From positions 1 to 64,000 of the IMG/VR virus record IMGVR_UViG_3300025759_000075: a DNA stretch of 64,000 nucleotides. The stretch is one strand, 5' to 3'. Within the stretch, counting starts at the first letter, position 1. Each line of letters starts with the position of its first letter. This DNA comes from a virus. This document shows positions 56,464-64,000 of the stretch, piece after piece. The notes beneath the pieces were generated by a model that saw only the letters and a list, made by a program, of their open reading frames with translations, was not told the DNA's origin and ran no database searches. The position numbers and the translations under genes are program-made.

Positions 56464-58379
56464 TGGTTTATCCTCGCCGCCGAATGCAACCCAAGCCAAG
56501 GCGCTCGCAGACGCGTAAGTGGCCTGCGCCTGTCTCCGGCTGGGTATCCAATCGCATGCTGTCTGATCCCAAGTCCATTGAGGGGCCGGGCGCTGCGGTC
56601 ATGGATAACTTCTTTCCCCGCTCGACGGGTGTTGCGCTGCGCAGGGGCAAAGCGCGCTATGCCACGCTTGAAGATGAGGCGTTGGATGTCGAGGCTTTGT
56701 TCACCTATCACGATGGCACAAGCGAGCAGATGTTTGCGGCAAATGAAACGACCATTTATGACGTAACCAACGTGGTATTCCCTGAGCCGCAAGACCTGGG
56801 CGATGGTGACGGCGATTCCTTCGGGGACGGTGAAGGCAATATCATTGGCTGGAACTCGACGGCGGGCCTTGATGTGGCAGGCGGTTATACCTCCGGCGAC
56901 TGGTCGGTTATCCAGTTTGCCACAACAGGCGGGATTTACCTTGTCGGGGTCAATGGTTCGGATCTGGGCTTTATCTTCGACGGTGAGCGGTTTTATCCGG
57001 CTGTCGATGGCGGCACGACGCAGCTTAATTATGACGGGCTGACAGAAGACTTCGTAACCGGCGAAACGATCACGGGCGGCACAAGCGGGGCGACAGCTAC
57101 GCTATGGCGGCAAGAAGTGGCAACCGATACAACCGGACAGCTATTCCTCTACAACGTGACAGGCACGTTCGTGGATGACGATGTTCTGACGGGTGAAACG
57201 GCAGGGGAGGCAGATGCGATTGGCGCGCCTATTCCTGACGTAGCGCCGGGGATGGACTTCGGATCGCTGACTAGCGCAGACATGTCGTTCGTGTGGTCCT
57301 ACAAGAACAGGCTCTATTTCGCGCAGAAGAACAGCCTTTCGGCATGGTATCTCGACGTTGATAGCATCGGCGGCACGGCAACCGAATTTCCGATGGGGGG
57401 CATTTTCGCCAACGGCGGTTCGCTGATGTTCGGGCAGCGGTGGTCGCTGGAATCGGGCGGTTCTGGCGGTCTGTCGGAGCAGAACATATTCGTGTCGACC
57501 GAAGGCGAGGTGGCTATCTATCAGGGCACGTCGCCTAACGAAGCCTCTACATGGTCGCTGGTCGGGGTTTATCGCATTGGTGCGCCGCTTGGGAAACGCG
57601 CTTACATTCGCGGAGGTGGCGACTTGGCCATTGCCACGTCGGTCGGGCTGGTGCCGCTTTCCAAGGCTATTTCGCTGGATGTCACGGCCATGAACGTAGC
57701 ATCGATCAGCTACAAGATTGCCGACGCTTGGACGGAGGCTGTCAATCTGCGCGGAGAGCAGAACTGGCAGTGCATGATATGGCCGGAAAAGAAGATGGCC
57801 GTTATCGCGTTGCCAGACATGGTGGGGGGCAGCGATCCGGTGATGTTCGTTTCCAATACCGAAACGGGCGCATGGGGGCGTTATACGAACTGGCAGGGCC
57901 TTTCGATGGCGGTCTATCAGGGACAGCTTTATTTCGGCTCGCCTGAGGGGCGTATCTATCAGGCAGAAACAGGCGGGCTGGATGATGGGGAAACCTATTC
58001 GGGCGCAGTTGTGCCGCTGTTCGATGACATGGCGTTCTCTGCCGGCTCCAAGGTTGGCAAGATGGCGCGTGCGCGCGTGCGTGCCTCGACTACGATTGTC
58101 GATAATGTATCCCTGTTGGCCGATTATGACGTGACGCTTCCGCCTGCTCCCGATGCGACTGCCGTGTTCGCGTCCAACACATGGGGCGCAGGCGTATGGG
58201 GGCAATCGACATGGGATTCCGCAACGCCGAACGTGCTTAATCAGGAATGGCGATCTGCGGGCGCTATCGGGTATTCGCTTGCACCGTGTTACCAAGTAAG
58301 TAGCGGAAGTCCTGCGTCGATACAGGTCGAATTGATCGATATTGAAATGCTCTACGATGTCGCTGAGGCGGTGACTTGA
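56463..58379 (+). CDS. Tail nozzle protein (copy B)
   Basis: 638 residues, collinear with 15502. The inserted beta domain (TGGTSGATATL, then FVDDDVLTGETAGEA) is the most variable part. Confidence 0.7.
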   Translation: MVYPRRRMQPKPRRSQTRKWPAPVSGWVSNRMLSDPKSIEGPGAAVMDNFFPRSTGVALRRGKARYATLEDEALDVEALFTYHDGTSEQMFAANETTIYDVTNVVFPEPQDLGDGDGDSFGDGEGNIIGWNSTAGLDVAGGYTSGDWSVIQFATTGGIYLVGVNGSDLGFIFDGERFYPAVDGGTTQLNYDGLTEDFVTGETITGGTSGATATLWRQEVATDTTGQLFLYNVTGTFVDDDVLTGETAGEADAIGAPIPDVAPGMDFGSLTSADMSFVWSYKNRLYFAQKNSLSAWYLDVDSIGGTATEFPMGGIFANGGSLMFGQRWSLESGGSGGLSEQNIFVSTEGEVAIYQGTSPNEASTWSLVGVYRIGAPLGKRAYIRGGGDLAIATSVGLVPLSKAISLDVTAMNVASISYKIADAWTEAVNLRGEQNWQCMIWPEKKMAVIALPDMVGGSDPVMFVSNTETGAWGRYTNWQGLSMAVYQGQLYFGSPEGRIYQAETGGLDDGETYSGAVVPLFDDMAFSAGSKVGKMARARVRASTTIVDNVSLLADYDVTLPPAPDATAVFASNTWGAGVWGQSTWDSATPNVLNQEWRSAGAIGYSLAPCYQVSSGSPASIQVELIDIEMLYDVAEAVT

Positions 58380-58780
58380 TCGTAACCGGCGAACACGTCG
58401 CGCAATTCGTTTCCCAAAAGATAGGCGTGGGGTTGTGCCCACCTTACACGACGCTTGGGCTAGAGCGCGATGGTGTGCTTGTCGGCGGTGTCGTGCTGAA
58501 TTGCTGGGAGGGTGCAGACATACATCTAACGGCAGCGGGGGCGCATTGGACGCCGGGTTTTATGCGTGCTGTAGGACGGTATGTTTTTGATCAGCTTGGA
58601 TGCCTGCGTTTCACGATGGAAACGGAAAAGCCTGCAGTGGCGGAATATGCCAAGAGGCTCGGCGGTGTGGTTGAGGGGAGATTAAGGGACCACTTTGGCG
58701 AGGGCCGCGATGCGATCATTATCGGGGTCTTGAAAAAGGATTACGCTTACTATAGACATGGCGAAACCGAGCGCCGCTGA
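58376..58780 (+). CDS. GNAT-like protein, TTG start (copy B)
   Basis: 134 residues, same TTGA overlap and length as 17412. The core TLGLERDGVLVGGVVLN and YAKRLGGVVEGRLRDHFG are retained. A rare start kept in both phages suggests deliberate low expression. Confidence 0.6.
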   Translation: MIVTGEHVAQFVSQKIGVGLCPPYTTLGLERDGVLVGGVVLNCWEGADIHLTAAGAHWTPGFMRAVGRYVFDQLGCLRFTMETEKPAVAEYAKRLGGVVEGRLRDHFGEGRDAIIIGVLKKDYAYYRHGETERR

Positions 58781-58791
58781 ATTCCTTCAGG

Positions 58792-58813
58792 TGCTTCCAC
58801 TAAACAGGAAGCA
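58792..58813 (+). promoter_or_regulatory. Hairpin masking a ribosome site (copy B)
   Basis: TGCTTCC (58792-58798) pairs with GGAAGCA (58807-58813), loop ACTAAACA. The 3' arm carries the GGAAG five bases before the TTG at 58818. Counterpart of 17830-17851 with different paired bases. Confidence 0.6.
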
Positions 58814-58817
58814 TGCC

Positions 58818-59636
58818 TTGAAATCTCCTAAGCAGCCAACTCCGCCAGATCCTAACGTGGTCGCGCAAGCCCAAGCCGGGATGAACATCGACACGGCTCT
58901 TGCTCAGCAGAGCCTCAACATGGTTGATACGGTGAACCCGTGGGGCACGACCAGCTATGCGCAAAACGGCCAGACAAGCTTTGTCGATAGCAACGGTCAG
59001 CGCGTTACGCTGCCGCGCTATACCCAAACCACTAACTTATCGCCAGAACAACAGGCGATTTTCGACGCCTCGCAGGGCGCGCAGACGAACCTTGCCAATA
59101 TCGCGCAGGAACAGTCTGGCCGTGTGCAGGAAACTCTTTCCGACCCGTTCCAGTTTACCAATCAGGATGCAGCCGATTGGGCCTATGATCTGGGCCAGTC
59201 ACGCATTGCTCCCCAGCAGCAGCAGACCGAAGCCGCGCTTCGTGATCGGCTGATCAATTCCGGCATTCGCCCCGGCACACAGGCTTGGGATTCGGAGATG
59301 GCCCGCATGACGCAGGGCTTTAACGATCAGAACAACCAGTTAGCTTTGCAGGGCCGTGGACAGGCGTTTTCCGAGAACCTTGCCACGCGGAATCAGTCGC
59401 TTAATGAGTTGTCCGCGCTACTCTCCGGCTCGCAGGTATCGAACCCTGCGCAGATGTCGTCTGCCACGCCTCAAGTAGGGGTCGGTGGGGTCGATTATTC
59501 CGGCATGGTCCAGAACAATTACAACAACCAGATGCAGCAGTATAACGCCCAGATGCAAAATCGCGGCGGTATGCTCGGTGGCTTATTTGGCTTGGCAGGC
59601 TCGCTTGGCGGCGCTGCTATTCGAAGGGGTTTCTGA
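58818..59636 (+). CDS. Putative ejection protein 1 (copy B), TTG start
   Basis: 272 residues from TTG 58818 (MKSPKQPTPPDP), exactly matching the copy A length. An ATG at 58758 would add 20 residues with no counterpart in copy A and overlap the previous gene. It has the same Gln/Asn-rich body and C-terminal glycine zipper (GGMLGGLFGLAGSLGGAAI). Confidence 0.55.
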   Translation: MKSPKQPTPPDPNVVAQAQAGMNIDTALAQQSLNMVDTVNPWGTTSYAQNGQTSFVDSNGQRVTLPRYTQTTNLSPEQQAIFDASQGAQTNLANIAQEQSGRVQETLSDPFQFTNQDAADWAYDLGQSRIAPQQQQTEAALRDRLINSGIRPGTQAWDSEMARMTQGFNDQNNQLALQGRGQAFSENLATRNQSLNELSALLSGSQVSNPAQMSSATPQVGVGGVDYSGMVQNNYNNQMQQYNAQMQNRGGMLGGLFGLAGSLGGAAIRRGF

Positions 59637-60400
59637 TGATCCTCCCACAGTCTGCAATGGCCGCAGTCGATCCCGTAGCGCAGGCTTTGACGCCTGAAGC
59701 CGCGTTCACTTGGGCGCATGGTGGCTTGAAGATGACGCCGGAACAAGCGGCAATGCAGCGTCAACAGGGTATGGCGCGTAGCCGGGGTGATTACTCGCCT
59801 ATCCAGCATTGGACACAGGGCCTTGCGCGTGTGGCGGATAACGTCATGGGTGCACTAGAGGCACGTAAAGCCGACAAGCAGATTGCAGCGGGTGCAGATG
59901 CAGACCGCGCGCTGATGGAAGCGATTGCGGGCGGTGGTGTGGATGACACCATGATCGCCCGCGCACTAATGGACCCTAATGTAGGGCAGGGCGTGAAAGA
60001 GTTTGCGGGCATGGAGTATGCCGCGCGTAGGCCCAAGCAACAGGCTCCGCTAGAGGTTGAGCGGCTAGCTATGCTGGCGAACGATCCCAGCGCAGCGCCT
60101 TACGTGCGCGAGGCAGCAGCGGCCAAGCTTCGCAATCAAAACGATCCGCTTATCACAACGACCTTGCCGGGTGACAGGTTCTATTCGGGGCCGCAATCCG
60201 GTCTGGCAGCAGCATTGGGAGGAGGTGGTCAAGAATCTGGGGCACAGTCTACGGCGGTGCCTCCCGAGGCGGTGGCGGACCTAATGGCCGATCCGTCACC
60301 GCAGGCTATGGCAGAGTTTGATGACGCATTCGGACAGGGTGCGGCAGAGCGCGCTCTAGGAGGTCAGGCGTCCGCGCCTGATCCCTTTCCCGCAAGTTAG
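59636..60400 (+). CDS. Putative ejection/structural protein 2 (copy B)
   Basis: 254 residues, 21 longer than 18675 through an unrelated C-terminal third (AEFDDAFGQGAAERALGGQ). Both copies end GGQASAPDPF. Confidence 0.5.
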   Translation: MILPQSAMAAVDPVAQALTPEAAFTWAHGGLKMTPEQAAMQRQQGMARSRGDYSPIQHWTQGLARVADNVMGALEARKADKQIAAGADADRALMEAIAGGGVDDTMIARALMDPNVGQGVKEFAGMEYAARRPKQQAPLEVERLAMLANDPSAAPYVREAAAAKLRNQNDPLITTTLPGDRFYSGPQSGLAAALGGGGQESGAQSTAVPPEAVADLMADPSPQAMAEFDDAFGQGAAERALGGQASAPDPFPAS

Positions 60401-60407
60401 CGGAAAC

Positions 60408-60782
60408 ATGCTCGACAACATCACTATGCAGGCCGAAAGTAATGGCAGGCGTTATGGTGCAGGCGGTGGACTGCTGCGCTCACCTAAGGGAGCGATGGGG
60501 GAAATGCAGGTAATGCCAGCGACAGCCCGAGATCCCGGCTATGGCGTGCGCCCTTGGGACGGTTCGTCGCCGGATGATCTAGCCCGCGTTGGCCGCGATT
60601 ATCGCAGGGCCATGGAGCGGGAGTTCGGCGGGGACTATGCGGCGATGTTCGGGGCTTATAACGCTGGGCCTGGCCGCGTAAGGCAATTGCTGGATCGTTA
60701 CGGCGGCGACTGGTTGCGCTATGCTCCTGCTGAAACCCGTAACTATGTAAACAAAAACATGCGCGCTCTGAGGGGCAGATAA
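60408..60782 (+). CDS. Virion-associated lytic transglycosylase (copy B)
   Basis: 124 residues. Catalytic Glu in QAESNGRRY, then GAMGEMQVMPATARDP and AYNAGPGRV. The GEMQ reading is closer to the classic SLT motif than the FAMQ of copy A. Confidence 0.85.
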   Translation: MLDNITMQAESNGRRYGAGGGLLRSPKGAMGEMQVMPATARDPGYGVRPWDGSSPDDLARVGRDYRRAMEREFGGDYAAMFGAYNAGPGRVRQLLDRYGGDWLRYAPAETRNYVNKNMRALRGR

Positions 60783-63538
60783 TGGCTGAAAATCGTTTCC
60801 AGAAATATGTCCAGCCACAGCAGGGCGTAGTGTTCACCGATCCGAACGCGGCGGCGGAGCAGCAGCGCGAAGAAGATCGCCTTGCGATGGATCGCGAGCG
60901 CATTAGGTTAGCTCGCGAAGCTGCCGACAGAGCAGCGGCTAACGACGCCATCACGCGCGAAGAAAAGGCTGCTGAAAAAGCGCAAGCTGACAAGGAGGCT
61001 GCGGCACTAGAGGCCGCGCAGCGTAGCCAAGTGCGCGAAACTGCCGCTACTATGAGCACGGTTATCGAGAAAGCAAAGGAGGCGAAGCGTAGATCGAACG
61101 ATTGGTTCGCTACTGGCTTTGGCGCGGAAACTGCTCTTGATTGGGGCGGCTCGGCAGCGGCAGACGTTCGAGAACTGCTTGCGCCGATTAAGGCTAATCA
61201 GGCTTTCACCACGCTTCAGAAAATGCGCGAGGCTTCGCCAACTGGTGGCGCGCTTGGTGCGGTATCCGAACGCGAACTTGCCCTGCTTCAAAGCACGATC
61301 ACCGGCCTTGAGCAGTCGCAGTCTGATGCGCAATTCCAGTATGCAATGGACGAGATTGTCCAGCGTTACACGCGCGCCCTTGCCGCGCTGGAAGATGGCG
61401 ACCGCTATTACCGTGAAAACGGCTCGATGGAAGGCTATGTCGGCCCTTCAGATGAATATCTGAACAGCTACAATCCTGACAATCCAGAGCCTAGAGGAGC
61501 CGCGGGTTCCGGCGCTACGCAAACCAGCCTTGAACTGCCGCAGGAATACCAGGATCGTCACGCGGCCTATCTGCGCCAGAATTGGGGCAATATCACGCCT
61601 GATGGTTATGCGCAGTTCCGTGCTGGGCTTGATAACGAGTTCCCAGAGTACGGCTCGCCTAACCTTGAGGCATACCGCGATATTGTTCCCTCCTTCAACC
61701 AGATGGCGGCAGAGGGGCAACCTCCTGAAGCCGCAGGGCAGGTTCCTGCTGCAACGCGCGAACTGTCTGGATTCGATCAGTTCCGTAATAATATTATCTC
61801 AGACCCTTTAGGTACAGGGGTAACGTCCGCGATCAATAGTGCCACAGGCGGCCTTCCTGATTTGCTCGCGGGTCGCAGGTTGCAGGCGGCGGAAGAGCTT
61901 AACCCTAAAGCAGCCTTTGTGGGCGACCTTGTTGGCAGTACGGCAGGATCTGCACTTTTTGGTAGCGGCCTGACTGTTGCGGGGGCGGGCAAGTTCGCTC
62001 CGTTTCTCGGTGATGCGCTTTACGGGACAATGTACGGCGCAACCAGCGATGAAGACCCTGTAACTGGCGCATTGCTTGGCTTAGGTTCGTCTATAGTGGG
62101 CGACCAGGCTGGTAAATACGCGGGCCGTGCAATCAACTCGATCCGTCTGCCTGATATGAACCTTTCCGAAGGGCAGCGGGTCATTACCCAGACGGTGCGC
62201 GAAGCGGGTAATCAGGATGAAATCGCACGCGCGCTAATGAGCGCCGATGAACTTGGCGTGCCGATGACGCTGGCCGACGCATCTCCTGAATTACAGTCTC
62301 TTGCCGGTTCGGCAGTTCGCTTCTCTCCGACCACGGCGGGCGTAGCGCGGCAGACCATGGCGCGCAGGAACGAAGGCCAGTTTGACCGGCTTGCCGAGGC
62401 AGTGGCGCGTGATCTTGGCCCGGTTGAGAATATCCCTCAGCGCAGCGCCGATCTATTGCAGCAGGCACGCACTAATGCAGGGCCGTTGTATGAGCAGGCT
62501 TATGCGGCTCCAGGTGCGGATATGGTGGACCTTACCGACCTTGCCGACCGTCCGACATTCGAAAAGGCATTGCGCGAAGCCTATAACGAGGTGCTTGACG
62601 AAGGTCTTGACCCGTCTGCCGCTGGCATTGTCCAGACTGAAGGTGGCATGGTCATGGCCTCGCCGTCATGGCAGTCCTTGGACTATGCGAAGCGCGGTCT
62701 GGACAACATTATTGAACGCGGTATTCGGCAAGGCGATATGCCGGAAGTACGCCGTGCACAGGCTATGAAATCAACCCTATTGCAGCGCATGGATGAAGCC
62801 AATCCCGCCTATGCGGAGGCTCGTCGCGCTTATGCAGGGCCAGCGCAGGAGCGTTCGTTTATGGAGCGTGGACGCAACGTGTTCAAAGAAGATTCCGAAC
62901 AGTTGGGCGTGGATATAGCCAATCTGACGCCGGAACAAATCGGCCAAACGAGGCTCGGCGTTCAAAGCGGCACGATGCGCGAGGCGCGCAAGGTGCGGAA
63001 CAACGGCAACCCGTGGGGTAGAATGGACAACCCTGAACGGGAAGCCATCTATAAAAATGTCTATGCCAGCGCCGAAGATGCCGACATCGCGCGGCTGCTG
63101 TCTCAGCGGGACCTGGAACTTCAGCTTGCAGGAAGCGCCAATCGTCTCATTGGCAACAGCGCCACGGCGGAACGCGAGATTCAAGACGAGTTCTTCAAGC
63201 ATCGCACCGGCATGGGCGGCGATGTCGCAATGGGTATTGTTGAAACCGGCGCGCTCGGTGGGCCGTGGCTGACCGTAGGCAAAGGTATTGCAGATCGCGT
63301 GTTCAAGGATCGTCGCGAAAAAGCTGCAGCAACCGCAAACCGCGCACTAGCCGACGATCTTGGCCCGCTGTTGCTCAATCAGTCGCCTACAAGCTCGGTT
63401 GATGCCTTGTCGCAGATGATGGCTGAGGATGAAGCCTATCGCGCTATTGCGGAAAGCCTGACGCAGCAGGGTGACATGTGGGGCCGCCGTATCGGAACAG
63501 GGGCAGCTACGGCGCTAACCGATTACCTGGCTTACTAA
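60782..63538 (+). CDS. Large internal virion protein (copy B)
   Basis: 918 residues, collinear with 19755. The N-terminal 20 residues and the middle (VREAGNQDEIARALMSADELG) differ, the glycine-rich segment and coiled coil are retained. Confidence 0.7.
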   Translation: MAENRFQKYVQPQQGVVFTDPNAAAEQQREEDRLAMDRERIRLAREAADRAAANDAITREEKAAEKAQADKEAAALEAAQRSQVRETAATMSTVIEKAKEAKRRSNDWFATGFGAETALDWGGSAAADVRELLAPIKANQAFTTLQKMREASPTGGALGAVSERELALLQSTITGLEQSQSDAQFQYAMDEIVQRYTRALAALEDGDRYYRENGSMEGYVGPSDEYLNSYNPDNPEPRGAAGSGATQTSLELPQEYQDRHAAYLRQNWGNITPDGYAQFRAGLDNEFPEYGSPNLEAYRDIVPSFNQMAAEGQPPEAAGQVPAATRELSGFDQFRNNIISDPLGTGVTSAINSATGGLPDLLAGRRLQAAEELNPKAAFVGDLVGSTAGSALFGSGLTVAGAGKFAPFLGDALYGTMYGATSDEDPVTGALLGLGSSIVGDQAGKYAGRAINSIRLPDMNLSEGQRVITQTVREAGNQDEIARALMSADELGVPMTLADASPELQSLAGSAVRFSPTTAGVARQTMARRNEGQFDRLAEAVARDLGPVENIPQRSADLLQQARTNAGPLYEQAYAAPGADMVDLTDLADRPTFEKALREAYNEVLDEGLDPSAAGIVQTEGGMVMASPSWQSLDYAKRGLDNIIERGIRQGDMPEVRRAQAMKSTLLQRMDEANPAYAEARRAYAGPAQERSFMERGRNVFKEDSEQLGVDIANLTPEQIGQTRLGVQSGTMREARKVRNNGNPWGRMDNPEREAIYKNVYASAEDADIARLLSQRDLELQLAGSANRLIGNSATAEREIQDEFFKHRTGMGGDVAMGIVETGALGGPWLTVGKGIADRVFKDRREKAAATANRALADDLGPLLLNQSPTSSVDALSQMMAEDEAYRAIAESLTQQGDMWGRRIGTGAATALTDYLAY

Positions 63539-63778
63539 GAGGCAGACCGAGAGAACCCCGCCGATTGCATATAGCGGCCAGCGGGGTTTCGGTTCTTCAT
63601 AACCTGCTTTGAATCCGGCCAGATAGGCTTGGCGCACCATGCGGTCTTTGATGCCCTGCAATGACGCTTCGTTAAGCCTGCGACGTGAACGGCGCGCAAG
63701 AAAGCCTTCTGCCTCGCTTTCCTTGAAACGGGCGCGGTGTATTTCCCGCTCAATAGCCTCGATATTCGCGTCTGCCAT
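63515..63778 (-). CDS. Small membrane protein, antisense (copy B)
   Basis: 87 residues: charged helical N-terminus (IEREIHRARFKESEAEGFLARRSRR, described in parts) and one C-terminal membrane segment (LYAIGGVLSVCLLVSQVIG). It overlaps the ejection-protein end by 24 bases. Same orientation and layout as 22553, low identity. Confidence 0.7.
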   Translation of the reverse strand: MADANIEAIEREIHRARFKESEAEGFLARRSRRRLNEASLQGIKDRMVRQAYLAGFKAGYEEPKPRWPLYAIGGVLSVCLLVSQVIG

Positions 63779-63822
63779 GCCGGTCTTGATAGCATTCGCC
63801 CTATCGTGTAACAAGGGACAAC

Positions 63823-63864
63823 GCGGTTGAATCCACCTCACGCGATTGCCTTGAAACGCAAGCG
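63823..63864 (+). promoter_or_regulatory. Repeated late-gene leader element (copy B)
   Basis: GCGGTTGAA, TCC, ACCTCACGCG, then CGATTG (63843-63848) and CAAGCG (63859-63864), one mismatch in the stem. Counterpart of 22872-22913. Confidence 0.5.
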
Positions 63865-63875
63865 GAGTTCAACCT

Positions 63876-64000
63876 GTGCCACGAAATTCATCTGGCGATT
63901 ATTCTCTACCGGCTGGCACCACTGTCAACACAGGGGATACGCTGCTGGTTAGCCAGCACAATCCACCATTCCAGGATGTCGCACAGGCGCTTTCATCGTC
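63876..64000 (+). CDS. Tail collar/fibre protein N-terminus (copy B, partial)
   Basis: Starts GTG (VPRNSSGDYSLPAGTTVNTGD) and matches the copy A tail-collar protein at 22925 through QHNPPFQDVAQAL. Cut by the window end. Confidence 0.75.
   Translation, partial: MPRNSSGDYSLPAGTTVNTGDTLLVSQHNPPFQDVAQALSS

Noticed and set aside
57141-58442. 433-codon minus-strand frame opposite the nozzle gene
   Set aside because: Shadow of a well supported plus-strand gene with a close homologue in copy A. No recognisable domain.
1-64000. CRISPR arrays, insertion sequences, rRNA and phage RNA polymerase
   Set aside because: No regularly spaced repeats, transposase motifs, rRNA sequence or single-subunit polymerase motifs were seen. 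The large repeats are homologous phage genes.

Overview
The window is entirely bacteriophage sequence from short-tailed (podovirus-like) phages. The moderately high GC, frequent GTG and TTG starts, and the style of the lysozyme, terminase and DUF genes fit an alphaproteobacterial host, most likely a sphingomonad. This host call is an inference. I see no host housekeeping gene, rRNA, IS element, CRISPR array, integrase or phage RNA polymerase.

The main architectural fact is that two related but distinct phage genomes lie head to tail. Positions 1-388 recur at 40124-40511 (offset 40123) with about 98% identity. This segment holds the end of a DnaA-domain-IV gene and rusA. Downstream of each copy runs the same gene order at clearly lower nucleotide identity. 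Copy A (1-28.7 kb) has rusA, a replication gene, a block of small accessory genes, terS-terL-portal, scaffold, capsid, adaptor/nozzle, ejection proteins, tail fibre/spike and lysis genes. Copy B (40.1-64 kb, cut by the window end at its tail-collar gene) repeats this through the ejection proteins. Structural proteins of A and B are often above 90% similar, while the early accessory genes are mostly different.

Between the two late regions (28.7-40.1 kb) lies one early region: leftward genes 33246-28679 (DUF3307, DUF1643 and small unknowns), a divergent control region with a small HTH protein at 33.4 kb, then a rightward operon (C5 cytosine methyltransferase, DEDD exonuclease, ERF annealing protein, SSB, HNH nuclease, NinB, a homing endonuclease, an amber-interrupted methylase and the DnaA-domain-IV protein). 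This operon runs into rusA of copy B. The early region therefore probably belongs with copy B, and the early region of copy A would lie before position 1. The arrangement is either a tandem double prophage or an assembly chimera joined through the nearly identical dnaA-rusA segment.

The genes fit one programme. ERF, SSB, NinB, RusA and the exonuclease handle recombination. The DnaA-like and DUF1376-like proteins handle replication initiation. Several methyltransferases would protect DNA. Headful-type terminase and portal package it. The adaptor, nozzle, ejection proteins and virion transglycosylase deliver it, and lysozyme, membrane proteins and spanins lyse the cell. Most genes overlap by 1-4 bases (ATGA, GTGA, TTGA, TAATG), indicating translational coupling. 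The most unusual signals are repeated gene-boundary sequences around shuffled cassettes, a ribosome-site hairpin conserved by compensatory change between A and B, a probable ATT start codon, a tRNA-like sequence antisense between the two spanin genes, and methylase genes caught in several stages of invasion and decay.
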